64,000 nt of DNA from Corynebacterium pilosum DSM 20521 = CIP 103422 (GTDB lineage Bacteria; Actinomycetota; Actinomycetes; Mycobacteriales; Mycobacteriaceae): positions 1 to 64,000 of the forward strand of contig NZ_KB892472.1 in NCBI RefSeq assembly GCF_000373805.1, in the 5' to 3' direction. The position numbers and the translations under genes are program-made. Below are positions 1 to 7,067 of this stretch, in pieces; positions within the stretch are counted from its first letter, which is position 1, and every line of letters begins with the position of its first letter. The notes under the pieces are model-generated. The model ran no database searches, was not told the DNA's origin, and saw only the letters and a program-made list of their open reading frames with translations.

Positions 1-284
<284 letters not shown>

Positions 285-646
285 AAGTTTTTAAGAAAAA
301 ACCTCAGGCCGTGAAAAGCCCAAAACCCAACCAAAACAAACAACCAGCACAAACAACACCACAGTGCTGTCTAAATACTTGTTGTCCAAAAAAGAATTAC
401 AACAACCAACCCCCACCCGACAGGGAAAAATAAGGGGCCGGTAAAAAGTAAACAACCATAAAAAATTATGATTCATCTACAAATCTGAATGCACATTGAA
501 GTAATGCACACCCATGCTGCACCGAAAAAACAAAACACACCACAACCACGGAAGCCATGGCATGACCGGCACACACCAACAACAACCACTCAAGGCCACT
601 GCAAGTACACAGGCACACACACCAACACACAAACAAAAAAGTACAT

Positions 647-672
647 TGGCACACTATCGAGTTCTCACACAA
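647..672 (-). promoter_or_regulatory. rRNA leader antitermination (Nus box-like) element
   Basis: On the minus strand this reads TGAGAACTCGATAGTGTGCC. It closely resembles the conserved TGAGAACTCAATAGTGTG element in leaders of actinobacterial rRNA operons, where the boxB/boxA/boxC region recruits Nus factors. It lies in a roughly 450-nt leader between the promoter near 750 and the 16S start near 284. The rest of the leader is A/C-rich low-complexity DNA, with no gene that I can support. Confidence 0.7.
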
Positions 673-734
673 CACTCGCACACCCACACAAGACTGTTAA
701 CCTACCGTTAACACTGTGCTAGGCAGCCTGTCCA

Positions 735-763
735 ACCTTACACACCAACCTGACTGAAGTCAA
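735..763 (-). promoter_or_regulatory. rRNA operon promoter
   Basis: The minus strand has TTGACT (758-763) and TAAGGT (735-740) separated by 17 bp, a good sigma-A type promoter pointing toward the 16S gene. A second, weaker TTGGAC box follows directly downstream, so more than one promoter may exist. The start site is inferred from spacing only. Confidence 0.65.
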
Positions 764-905
764 ATCAACATGTTTCTAAGGGTTGAAACGAAGAAAATAT
801 TTTGTCTGCGGTAGTTTTCCTAACCGCCATCTCACTCTCTCGAGCGGGGCGTTGTCGGTCTCGCTGACCTGATTAAACTTACACACACCCCCAACAAAAC
901 ACAAA

Positions 906-941
906 ACCCCAGGCAAACAACACAAAATTGCGGCCTGGGGT
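906..941 (-). terminator. Rho-independent terminator after murA
   Basis: ACCCCAGGC (906-914) pairs with GCCTGGGGT (933-941). On the minus strand the stem is followed by a T-rich run (GGGGTTTTGTGTTTTGTT). It lies 16 bp beyond the murA stop codon and separates murA from the rRNA promoter. Confidence 0.75.
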
Positions 942-956
942 CGTCGTAAAGCGAGC

Positions 957-2213
957 CTATTCGCTTTCCCGCACAACGTGAGCGCCGAGCGCGTTGAGCC
1001 GCTCCACGAAACGTGGGTACCCACGGTCGATGTGATAGACGTCGTGGACGCAGGTCACTCCGTCGGCGACCAAGCCAGCCAAGACCAAACCTGCACCGGC
1101 GCGGATATCCGAAGCCCACACATCAGTCGATGAGAGCGTGTCCTTGCCACGCAGCACTACGTGGTGGCCGTCCACGGAGGCGTCGGCACCGAGACGCAGC
1201 ATCTCGTCGACGAATCGGAAGCGGGACTCGAAGACATTCTCGGTAATGACCGAAACCCCATCCGCGATCGCGGCGATGCCGATGGCCATAGGCTGCAGGT
1301 CGGTGGGAAATCCGGGGAATGGCAGGGTCTGGTAGTCAACGGCCTTGGGGCGACGATTCATGCTCACTCGGAAACCGTTGTCATAGGTTTCCACGTCCGC
1401 TCCCGCGGTCTTCAGCTTCTCCAGCGCAAGGTGGAGGTGACGCGGCGCTACACCTCCGACAGTGATGTCCCCCTGGGTCATTGCCGCGGCGTAGGCCCAG
1501 GTGCCGGCGACGATTCGATCCCCGATAACCGTATGAGTGGTGGGTTCGAGCTTGTCCACGCCCTCGATAGTCAGTGTTGAGGAACCGCCACCAGTGATGC
1601 GGGCGCCCATCGAGTTGAGCATGTTGCACAGGTCAATGATCTCGGGTTCACGCGCCGCGTTATCCAGCACGGTTGTCCCCTTCGCCAGCACAGCCGCGGT
1701 AAGGATATTCTCGGTCGCCCCCACCGACGGAAAATCAAGCGAGATTTCCGCACCTTCTAGCGAGCTTGCTCGCGCAACGACTGCGCCGTGCTCGATATGG
1801 GTTGTCGCCCCAAGCTGCTCCAGCCCGGATTGGTGCATGTCCAGCGGGCGCGAACCAATCGCGTCGCCCCCGGGCAGCGCAACAACTGCTTCCCCGCAGC
1901 GTGCGGTCAAAGGCCCAAGCACGCACACCGACGCGCGGAACTGTCGTACCGCATCAAAGTCGGCACGAGGGGACAGCTCAGCCGGCGTGTCGATGGTGAC
2001 CGTGGTTCCCTCGATATTCACCGAGCAACCCAGCCCCTCCAGGACATCCTTCATTAACGGCACGTCCAGAATTTCCGGGCAGTTGTTCAGCGTTGTCCTG
2101 CCCTCGGCCAACAGCGCTGCAGCCATGAGCTTCAACACGCTGTTCTTAGCGCCATCGACGGTCACGGAACCCTGCAGACGGGTTCCACCAGTAACTAGAA
2201 AACGATCCTTCAC
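957..2213 (-). CDS. murA: UDP-N-acetylglucosamine 1-carboxyvinyltransferase MurA
   Basis: This cytoplasmic enzyme transfers enolpyruvate from PEP to UDP-GlcNAc, the first committed step of peptidoglycan synthesis. The 418-aa length is normal for the EPSP-synthase-like fold. The N-terminal [19 protein letters not shown] carries the conserved KN pair. The loop that normally holds the PEP-binding cysteine (PGGC.IG in E. coli) reads [11 protein letters not shown] here, so the residue is Asp. This is the same change as in mycobacterial MurA and is associated with fosfomycin insensitivity. The start is GTG at 2213, preceded by AGGGAGC. The gene ends at a hairpin terminator and lies 24 bp downstream of ramA on the same strand, so they may be co-transcribed. 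In C. glutamicum, as I recall, a pduO gene sits between them; it is absent here. Confidence 0.96.
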   Translation of the reverse strand: MKDRFLVTGGTRLQGSVTVDGAKNSVLKLMAAALLAEGRTTLNNCPEILDVPLMKDVLEGLGCSVNIEGTTVTIDTPAELSPRADFDAVRQFRASVCVLGPLTARCGEAVVALPGGDAIGSRPLDMHQSGLEQLGATTHIEHGAVVARASSLEGAEISLDFPSVGATENILTAAVLAKGTTVLDNAAREPEIIDLCNMLNSMGARITGGGSSTLTIEGVDKLEPTTHTVIGDRIVAGTWAYAAAMTQGDITVGGVAPRHLHLALEKLKTAGADVETYDNGFRVSMNRRPKAVDYQTLPFPGFPTDLQPMAIGIAAIADGVSVITENVFESRFRFVDEMLRLGADASVDGHHVVLRGKDTLSSTDVWASDIRAGAGLVLAGLVADGVTCVHDVYHIDRGYPRFVERLNALGAHVVRESE

Positions 2214-2237
2214 GCTCCCTAGACTACCGAAGGATCC

Positions 2238-3077
2238 TTAGGGCAGAGCGCCAATGCGACGAGCTGCGTTAACAGCCTCGTAACGCGTATGGGCACCAAG
2301 CTTGCGCATCACGCTACGCAGATAAGACTTCACCGTCTCTGCGCCAATGCCCATTTCCTCGGCCGCCTCAACGTTGGTGTGCCCCAGCGCCACGCAGGAG
2401 AGAACGTCCAGCTCACGCGCCGACAGTTTCGTGGTCTGCTTCACGCGCACCGGTGAGACCATCTGGTCGCAGAGCTGCTCCAGCTCCTTGCGCAAGGCCT
2501 CGTCCTCCACGCGGTTAGCCAGCATGCGCAGTTTCGAGTGGGTGGAGCGCACCTGTTCCCATTCGGCGCCGTTCATGACGCGCCCAGTCTTCCCGCTGGC
2601 CTTGCCGCCCTCGGCGCGGCGCAGCGCCGAGTTCACTGCCAAGTCCTGCTCGAGTGTGCGGGCAGTCATCGTGACTTCTTCAATGACCTTGTCCCCGAGG
2701 CGCACCGGCGAATGAACGCCGACGTAGAGCACACCCCGGATCTCTCGCTGCACGATAACTGGGACTGCCACGATGGAATGCAGACCTTCGTCCTGGATGG
2801 CACGGTCGTGCTCGTGGGAGATTACGTTTGCCCGCGTGTAATCGGATACACCCACGGCACGGCGCGTAGCGACGACGCGCCCGCCGATTCCGACCCCCTG
2901 ATCAATAATCAGGTTCTGCAGGGCGGGGGTACGCAAACCAATCCACTGTGTGATCTGCAGGCGATTATCCGCCAGCAGGGTGCCATACATGGTTACCGGG
3001 ATGCCGGTCGCGGTCTTCAAGGACGTGAGAGCTGCACGGATAGCATCATCGTCGTCTTTGATCCGTTGGGAATCCAT
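2238..3077 (-). CDS. ramA: LuxR-type regulator of acetate metabolism RamA
   Basis: RamA is a global transcriptional regulator of carbon, acetate and TCA-linked genes in corynebacteria, and it also controls itself. The 279-aa protein has an N-terminal GAF-like sensing domain (about 10-150), a linker, and a C-terminal LuxR/FixJ helix-turn-helix (about 215-279; LSARELDVLSCVALG...AAEEMGIGAETVKSYL). It matches my recollection of C. glutamicum RamA over nearly its whole length, including the start MDSQRIKDDDDAIR and the end NAARRIGALP. It lies in the conserved order murA-ramA-cysK-cysE. The start is ATG at 3077. The divergent upstream region holds several C4-5/G4-5 runs of the RamA-binding type, consistent with autoregulation. 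Confidence 0.95.
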   Translation of the reverse strand: MDSQRIKDDDDAIRAALTSLKTATGIPVTMYGTLLADNRLQITQWIGLRTPALQNLIIDQGVGIGGRVVATRRAVGVSDYTRANVISHEHDRAIQDEGLHSIVAVPVIVQREIRGVLYVGVHSPVRLGDKVIEEVTMTARTLEQDLAVNSALRRAEGGKASGKTGRVMNGAEWEQVRSTHSKLRMLANRVEDEALRKELEQLCDQMVSPVRVKQTTKLSARELDVLSCVALGHTNVEAAEEMGIGAETVKSYLRSVMRKLGAHTRYEAVNAARRIGALP

Positions 3078-3094
3078 TAAGTCTCCTGTCGAGT

Positions 3095-3275
3095 ACTACC
3101 CCGTACGTGTGTCCCTTAACGGGGGATCACAAGCACGGTTCAATGTCTGCTCTCTAAGCATCATACCCTGAATTGGGGGAGGGAAAAATCGGCATTAATA
3201 CCTTCTTTACTCCCGCCGCGCCAATCACTTCCCCCTACGCTACCCCCTCAGGCATCACCCCCAGATACCCCCAAA
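3095..3275. promoter_or_regulatory. Cluster of RamA-type operator motifs between ramA and cysK
   Basis: RamA is reported to bind tandem short runs of the form AC4-5(A/G/T) or (A/C/T)G4-6(T/C). Such runs occur near 3098 (ACCCCG), at 3175-3180 (GGGGGA), at 3242 (ACCCCCT), 3257-3263 (ACCCCCA) and 3267-3273 (ACCCCCA). The last two are 10 bp apart. The remaining 3276-3434 carries the cysK leader, with two GTCTATG direct repeats near 3310 and 3333, similar to McbR half-sites but not a clear palindrome. No gene is seen in 3078-3434. Confidence 0.45.
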
Positions 3276-3434
3276 ACGAAATGCCCGGCTACCAGCCAAA
3301 ACCATCAGTCTATGAATGATATACCGCTCTGTCTATGCGGAGGGTGTACAGTTGAATACTAAGCGCCACGCAGTAGAAGCGATGAGCGCAGAAACACTTT
3401 CGACAACTCACGTAGTTAAAAGGAGACAAGTTTT

Positions 3435-4370
3435 ATGGCAAAGGTGTACGACAACGTCCTAGAGACCATCGGCAACACCCCGCTGGTAGAGCTCAAGGGA
3501 ATCACAGAGGGCACCGGCGCTCGCGTGTTGGGTAAGCTCGAGTTCTTCAACCCAGCAAACTCGGTCAAGGACCGCATTGGTAAGGCCATCATCGACGCAG
3601 CAGAGGCTTCTGGCGATCTCAAGCCAGGCGGCACCATCGTCGAGGGCACCTCCGGCAACACCGGAATCGCACTGGCACTGGCTGGCGCCGCACGTGGTTA
3701 CAAGGTCATCCTGACCATGCCAGAGACCATGTCCAATGAGCGCCGCGTCGTACTGCGCGCCTTCGGCGCAGAGATCGTTCTCACCCCAGGCTCCGCCGGC
3801 ATGCAGGGTGCAGTGGACAAGGCCAATGAGATCGTCGAGTCCACCGAGAACGTGATCCTAGCTTCCCAGTTCGAGAACGAGGCTAACCCGAAGATCCACT
3901 ACGAGACCACCGGTCCAGAGATCTGGAACGACACCGACGGCAAGGTAGACATCCTCGTCGCTGGTGTGGGTACCGGCGGCACCATCTCCGGTGCGGGCAA
4001 GTACCTGAAGGAGCAGAATGCAGACATCAAGGCTGTTGCCGTTGAGCCTGCCGCTTCCCCACTCCTGTCCGAGGGCAAGGCTGGCCCACACAAGATCCAG
4101 GGCTTGGGCGCAAACTTCATCCCAGGCACCTACGACCGCAACGTTGTCGACGAGATCCTCACCGTGTCCAACGAGGACGCAGTGTCTACCTCCCGCGAGC
4201 TGGCCGTGAAGGACGCAGTCTTGGGCGGCATCTCCGCCGGCGCCAACGTGAAGGCAGCCCTCGAGCTGGCCGCACGCGAAGAGAACAAGGACAAGACGAT
4301 CGTCGTCATCATTCCTGACTTCGGCGAGCGTTACGTCTCCACCATCCTCTACGAAGACATTCGCGACTAG
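3435..4370 (+). CDS. cysK: O-acetylserine sulfhydrylase (cysteine synthase A) CysK
   Basis: This PLP enzyme joins O-acetylserine and sulfide to give cysteine and acetate in the cytoplasm. The 311-aa protein has NSVKDRIGKAII, whose Lys is the PLP Schiff base, the substrate-binding loop EGTSGNTGIALA, the phosphate-binding GTGGTISG, and the late GISAGAN motif; all are intact. The start codon ATG at 3435 follows AAAAGGAGACAAGTTTT, a strong ribosome-binding site. cysE lies 134 bp downstream on the same strand but behind a hairpin, so the two are probably separate transcripts. CysK and CysE form the cysteine synthase complex in other bacteria. Confidence 0.97.
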   Translation: MAKVYDNVLETIGNTPLVELKGITEGTGARVLGKLEFFNPANSVKDRIGKAIIDAAEASGDLKPGGTIVEGTSGNTGIALALAGAARGYKVILTMPETMSNERRVVLRAFGAEIVLTPGSAGMQGAVDKANEIVESTENVILASQFENEANPKIHYETTGPEIWNDTDGKVDILVAGVGTGGTISGAGKYLKEQNADIKAVAVEPAASPLLSEGKAGPHKIQGLGANFIPGTYDRNVVDEILTVSNEDAVSTSRELAVKDAVLGGISAGANVKAALELAAREENKDKTIVVIIPDFGERYVSTILYEDIRD

Positions 4371-4376
4371 TAGTTC

Positions 4377-4388
4377 GCTTTACGACGA
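4377..4388 (+). repeat. Copy of the GCTT-NN-CGACGA dispersed motif (intergenic)
   Basis: The sequence TTCGCTTTACGACGAAC lies a few bases after the cysK stop codon. It overlaps the outer left arm of the following terminator hairpin. This copy has TA instead of the usual RW dinucleotide in the middle. See the dispersed-motif finding. Confidence 0.5.
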
Positions 4389-4439
4389 ACACCCGCCCCG
4401 CTCCCTCCCAGCGCAAAGGAGGGGCGGGGCCTTCGTCGT
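4382..4439 (+). terminator. Hairpin terminator after cysK
   Basis: The outer arms ACGACGAA (4382-4389) and TTCGTCGT (4432-4439) enclose an inner G+C-rich stem, GCCCCG (4395-4400) with CGGGGC (4425-4430). There is no long T-run, so termination efficiency is uncertain. Confidence 0.55.
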
Positions 4440-4490
4440 TCAGCGCGAATAAAAAGCGCAACTGTTGAAGATTAAAATGATAGGCGCTGC

Positions 4491-4496
4491 TAGACT
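4491..4496 (+). promoter_or_regulatory. cysE -10 box (TAGACT), leaderless-type
   Basis: TAGACT ends 8 nt before the ATG of cysE, and no ribosome-binding site lies between. With transcription starting about 7 nt after the -10 box, the mRNA would begin at or next to the start codon. No convincing -35 box is seen. Confidence 0.5.
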
Positions 4497-4504
4497 GTGA
4501 CCTC

Positions 4505-5074
4505 ATGATCAAGCTGTTGAAAATCCTGCGCGAAGACCTCGCCAACGCGAAGCTTCATGACCCAGCCGCGCGAGGCGATCTGGAAAATGCCATCGTGTAC
4601 TCCGGTCTACACGCCATCTGGCTCCACCGCGCCTGCCACGGACTGTGGAACCGCGGTTTCAAGAGCTTAGCGCGCATCCTGGCGCAGATTAACCGCTGGC
4701 TGACTGGCATTGAGATCCACCCTGGCGCCACCATCGGCCGACGATTCTTCATTGACCACGGGATGGGCATAGTCATCGGCGAGACCGCTGAAATCGGCGA
4801 CGATGTCATGCTCTACCACGGTGTGACCCTGGGCGGACAGGTACTCACCCAGACCAAGCGCCACCCCACACTGAAGGACGGAGTGACAGTGGGCGCCGGG
4901 GCGAAGATCCTCGGCCCTGTTGTGATCGGCGAAGGCTCCGCAGTGGGCGCCAATGCTGTGGTGACGAAGGACGTGCCAGCGAACCACATCGCCATCGGGG
5001 TGCCGGCGAAGAACCGCCCCCGCAAGAAGGAAGAGAATGAGCCACTGGTCGACCCAGGGCATTACGTCATCTAG
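4505..5074 (+). CDS. cysE: Serine O-acetyltransferase CysE
   Basis: This enzyme acetylates serine with acetyl-CoA to give O-acetylserine, the acceptor for CysK. The 189-aa length is the short bacterial form, which lacks the long N-terminal extension of E. coli CysE. After an alpha-helical N-terminus come left-handed beta-helix hexapeptide repeats from about residue 70 to 165 ([41 protein letters not shown]). The catalytic FIDHG and YHGVTLGG histidines are present. The basic tail ([13 protein letters not shown]...) resembles the end that docks into CysK. The ATG start is supported by the leaderless -10 box; an internal start is unlikely because the N-terminal helix is conserved. Confidence 0.96.
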   Translation: MIKLLKILREDLANAKLHDPAARGDLENAIVYSGLHAIWLHRACHGLWNRGFKSLARILAQINRWLTGIEIHPGATIGRRFFIDHGMGIVIGETAEIGDDVMLYHGVTLGGQVLTQTKRHPTLKDGVTVGAGAKILGPVVIGEGSAVGANAVVTKDVPANHIAIGVPAKNRPRKKEENEPLVDPGHYVI

Positions 5075-5083
5075 CTAGCGCTT

Positions 5084-5377
5084 CTACTCACCAGCAACGA
5101 GGTCTTGATAGGCCTCGTTTTTTGCTAGGAAATGCTCCACGGCGCTGCACGACGTCCGAACCTTCAGCCCAGCCTCCCTGGTGTCGTCGAGCGCCTCCTG
5201 GATCAGCGGGATGGAGAGCCTACGGCCCCGGTAAGCGTCATCAACAACGACATAATCGAAATCGCGGACATCGGTGTCTGCATCCCGATACGTGGCGTAG
5301 CCCGCCTCACGGCCGTGCACGTTGAGCACGTAGCGGTTCTTCTTGGGCTCATGGATGATCTCTGGATTGCCGGACAT
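5084..5377 (-). CDS. GNAT-like N-acetyltransferase (YjdJ type)
   Basis: This 97-aa protein resembles the small single-domain GNAT family in which only the core acetyl-CoA fold is kept (about 90-100 aa). GREAGYATYRD matches the first beta-hairpin, FDYVVVDDAYRGRRLSIPLIQEALDDTREAGLKV the acetyl-CoA-binding turn (V.D.YRG.G-like) and helix, and SCSAVEHFLAKNEAYQDLV the last strand and helix. The substrate is unknown. AAGGAGG lies 5 nt before the ATG at 5377, a strong ribosome-binding site. The gene converges on cysE, whose terminator overlaps its 3' end. A gene of this type follows cysE in C. glutamicum, so the position is conserved. Confidence 0.85.
   Translation of the reverse strand: MSGNPEIIHEPKKNRYVLNVHGREAGYATYRDADTDVRDFDYVVVDDAYRGRRLSIPLIQEALDDTREAGLKVRTSCSAVEHFLAKNEAYQDLVAGE
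5096..5123 (+). terminator. Rho-independent terminator of cysE
   Basis: AACGAGG (5096-5102) pairs with CCTCGTT (5113-5119), followed by a run of six T (5118-5123). It lies inside the 3' end of the convergent acetyltransferase gene, so the two transcripts overlap here. Confidence 0.75.
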
Positions 5378-5478
5378 GACGGCCTCCTTACAAGGTGCCT
5401 CAAAGCAGTGGTCAGAGCGAACGTGGACTGATGTTGCGCCGTACCACCATTATCCCCACTACTCACCTTGCCGAAGGA

Positions 5479-5509
5479 GAAACCCCCTTACCGGGGGTAA
5501 GGGGGTTTC
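5479..5509 (-). terminator. Terminator after tRNA-Phe
   Basis: GAAACCCCCTTACC (5479-5492) pairs perfectly with GGTAAGGGGGTTTC (5496-5509) around a 3-nt loop. It lies 10 bp beyond the 3' end of the tRNA-Phe gene on the minus strand and may act in both directions, shielding the acetyltransferase gene. Confidence 0.8.
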
Positions 5510-5518
5510 GTCTCATTG

Positions 5519-5591
5519 TGGCCAGAGCCGGGATCGAACCGGCGACCCCACACTTTTCAGGCGTGTGCTCTACCAACTGAGCTATCTGGCC
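5519..5591 (-). tRNA. tRNA-Phe (anticodon GAA)
   Basis: A 73-nt cloverleaf: the acceptor stem GGCCAGA pairs with TCTGGCC, the anticodon loop CTGAAAA has anticodon GAA, and the T-arm is GGTTCGATCC. The 3' CCA is not encoded; A is the discriminator base. Confidence 0.97.
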
Positions 5592-5612
5592 AGAAACAAT
5601 TTCTTGCTTCCG

Positions 5613-5686
5613 CGACCCTGACGGGACTTGAACCCGCGACCTCCGCCGTGACAGGGCGGCGCGCTAACCAACTGCGCCACAGGGCC
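5613..5686 (-). tRNA. tRNA-Asp (anticodon GTC), copy 1
   Basis: A 74-nt cloverleaf: acceptor GGCCCTG with CAGGGTC, anticodon loop CTGTCAC with anticodon GTC, T-arm GGTTCAAGTC and discriminator G; CCA is not encoded. It is identical over all 74 nt to the second copy at 6040-6113. It is probably transcribed with tRNA-Phe, 21 bp downstream. Confidence 0.97.
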
Positions 5687-5753
5687 TTATAAAATTTTCG
5701 CACCTCACGAAGTTCTCACTAAGTCGGTGAGCCTGTCGTGCGCACGAGTTAAT

Positions 5754-5783
5754 ACCTTACACATGGGTGACTGATTCGGACAA
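5754..5783 (-). promoter_or_regulatory. Promoter for tRNA-Asp/tRNA-Phe
   Basis: The minus strand has TTGTCC (5778-5783) and TAAGGT (5754-5759) 18 bp apart. The -10 hexamer is the same as in the rRNA promoter at 735-740. It lies about 70 bp upstream of tRNA-Asp copy 1. Sequence-based prediction only. Confidence 0.5.
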
Positions 5784-5874
5784 ATCGCCAGGTAAGCGGC
5801 CTTTTCTTCGTTTCTGATGACGCGCCCGGATTACCACCGCCAAGCCTCCGTCGGCCCCACCGCCTATCCCCGCC

Positions 5875-5970
5875 GCAAACCGCTGGACCTCAACTGTTGA
5901 AACAGGGAGGTTTCGAGGCTACGGGCCGCTAAAAGGCCCCTGTTCCAACAGTTCAGCTTCGACAGTTTGC
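5875..5970. repeat. 96-bp palindromic repeat element, copy 1
   Basis: This imperfect inverted repeat has arms of about 36 bp around a loop of about 24 bp. The inner arm CAACTGTTGAAACAGGG (left) faces CCCTGTTCCAACAGTT (right). It aligns without gaps to copy 2 at 8200-8295 at roughly three-quarters identity over the central 82 bp. Read on the minus strand, both copies give a similar peptide (CWNR...AR...QQL), which explains short open frames here, but there is no start signal. It lies between tRNA-Asp copy 1 and the terminator of tRNA-Asp copy 2. It could be a MITE-like or REP-like element. Confidence 0.75.
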
Positions 5971-5986
5971 CTCTGAACTCCCATAC

Positions 5987-6035
5987 GAAAAGCAGGAAGC
6001 CCGGCTCATTTTCTGAACCGGGCTTCCTGCTTTTC
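5987..6035 (-). terminator. Strong hairpin after tRNA-Asp copy 2
   Basis: GAAAAGCAGGAAGCCCGG (5987-6004) pairs perfectly with CCGGGCTTCCTGCTTTTC (6018-6035), an 18-bp stem ending in T-rich sequence on both strands. It is 4 bp from the tRNA 3' end and probably works in both directions. Confidence 0.85.
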
Positions 6036-6039
6036 ATGG

Positions 6040-6113
6040 CGACCCTGACGGGACTTGAACCCGCGACCTCCGCCGTGACAGGGCGGCGCGCTAACCAACT
6101 GCGCCACAGGGCC
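6040..6113 (-). tRNA. tRNA-Asp (anticodon GTC), copy 2
   Basis: Identical over 74 nt to the copy at 5613-5686, with anticodon GTC in loop CTGTCAC. Its flanks differ from copy 1, so the duplication is limited to the tRNA and a few bases. It is probably co-transcribed with tRNA-Glu, 34 bp upstream. Confidence 0.97.
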
Positions 6114-6147
6114 ATATCCATTTAAAAAGAACCACGGGGGTTCTTCG

Positions 6148-6220
6148 TACTCCCAACGGGATTCGAACCCGTGTTGCCGCCGTGAAAGGGCGGAGTCCTA
6201 GGCCTCTAGACGATGGGAGC
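6148..6220 (-). tRNA. tRNA-Glu (anticodon TTC)
   Basis: A 73-nt cloverleaf with anticodon loop CTTTCAC (anticodon TTC) and T-arm GGTTCGAATCC. The acceptor stem is GCTCCCA with TGGGAGT, giving a G1-U72 wobble pair at the end instead of the common G-C. CCA is not encoded. Confidence 0.95.
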
Positions 6221-6351
6221 TAGAACGTGCGCATGCATTTCTGTATGCGACTTGATTAAAGGTATCCGATACCCACAGACTTTTGCAAAACGGCAGGTAG
6301 TTGGCAACGTTTCGCCACACCCGCAAGTCTTCAGAATACCCCCACGGCGTA

Positions 6352-6357
6352 TAGAAT
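6352..6357 (+). promoter_or_regulatory. -10 box (TAGAAT) of the CsoR-type gene, leaderless-type
   Basis: TAGAAT, within TATAGAAT, ends 6 nt before the ATG at 6364 with no ribosome-binding site between. The mRNA is predicted to start at or next to the start codon. Confidence 0.5.
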
Positions 6358-6363
6358 GAAGTC

Positions 6364-6714
6364 ATGACTAAATCACTCCAGCCAGACCCCGCCGCGCAAC
6401 AGCCCGCCGAACTAGACACGTGTTGCGGTGGCCAGCACGGCTACAGCGCCGACCGCGCACGCTACCTGACGCGCTTGAAGCGCATTGAAGGTCAGGTCCG
6501 GGGCATTCAGCGGATGATTAGTGAAGATCAATACTGCATCGATATTTTGACGCAAATATCTGCCATCGATTCCGCTTTAGAGAATGTCGGCCTAGCCTTG
6601 CTAGAAGATCATTTACACCATTGCGTTGCCGGCGCCGTGGCCGATGGTGGTGAGCTTGCCGACGACAAGGTCACCGAAGCCATGGCGGCTGTCCGGCGCA
6701 TGGTGAAGTCTTAG
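6364..6714 (+). CDS. CsoR/RcnR-family metal-sensing repressor
   Basis: This is a DUF156 all-alpha transcriptional repressor; family members release DNA on binding Cu(I), Ni/Co or sulfur species. The 116-aa protein has the family core RLKRIEGQVRGIQRMISEDQYC at about 38-60 and SALENVGLALLEDHLHHCV at about 73-91. The Cys of DQYC, the His of LEDH and the Cys four residues later (HLHHC) fit the C-H-C copper site of M. tuberculosis CsoR. An additional CC pair precedes the core (TCCGGQHG). The start codon is favoured by the leaderless -10 box. No copper ATPase or metallochaperone gene is adjacent, so the regulated target is not evident; a persulfide-sensing (CstR-like) role is an alternative. Confidence 0.88.
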   Translation: MTKSLQPDPAAQQPAELDTCCGGQHGYSADRARYLTRLKRIEGQVRGIQRMISEDQYCIDILTQISAIDSALENVGLALLEDHLHHCVAGAVADGGELADDKVTEAMAAVRRMVKS

Positions 6715-6718
6715 CCAC

Positions 6719-6991
6719 TTAGGCGGCTGCGGCTTCGTCGCGAAGCTCTGCTGCAACTTCCGCCGCCTTACGATTGATGCGGCTTTCCTTTGCCATCGCC
6801 TTGCCACGCTTCGTAGCTTCGCGAAGCTCTTTTTCACGTTCAGCCTTGGTGGTCTTCACGGTCTTCGACGAGTAATCGCTAAAGCCATCGCAGTTGTAGT
6901 GTGCGTGCATCCGCAGGCTCCACAGGAGGCTGTCCACCTCTTCTGGCTCCGAAGTTGCAATCCACTTTTCTACCGCGCGGACATTGAACAA
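6719..6991 (-). CDS. Hypothetical small basic helical protein
   Basis: I do not recognise this 90-aa protein. The first half is mixed (EKWIATSEPEEVDSLLWSL); the second half is a long Lys/Arg/Glu/Ala-rich helix (KAEREKELREATKRGKAMAKES, then AAEVAAELRDEAAAA) that could form a coiled coil or bind nucleic acid. The start is the TTG at 6991, with AGAGGG 9 nt upstream; there is no in-frame ATG near the N-terminus. It lies 4 bp from the convergent CsoR-type gene and 76 bp downstream of the BASS transporter. The codon pattern and position between genes support a real gene, but the function is unknown. Confidence 0.6.
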   Translation of the reverse strand: MFNVRAVEKWIATSEPEEVDSLLWSLRMHAHYNCDGFSDYSSKTVKTTKAEREKELREATKRGKAMAKESRINRKAAEVAAELRDEAAAA

Positions 6992-7067
6992 GAATTATCG
7001 CCCTCTCTGTACAGTTATTTCGATTCCAAGGTTCAGCCTATCAAATAATTCGTTTAATTGCAAGGGC

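Noticed and set aside
489..722. Short open frames in the rRNA leader
   Set aside because: The leader is low-complexity A/C-rich DNA with rRNA control elements on the opposite strand; Thr/His-rich translations are an artefact.
5864..6121. Minus-strand frames at 5864-6121 and 8183-8371 with similar peptides (CWNR...QQL)
   Set aside because: They result from the shared 96-bp palindromic element; there are no ribosome-binding sites and the first frame runs through a tRNA-Asp gene.
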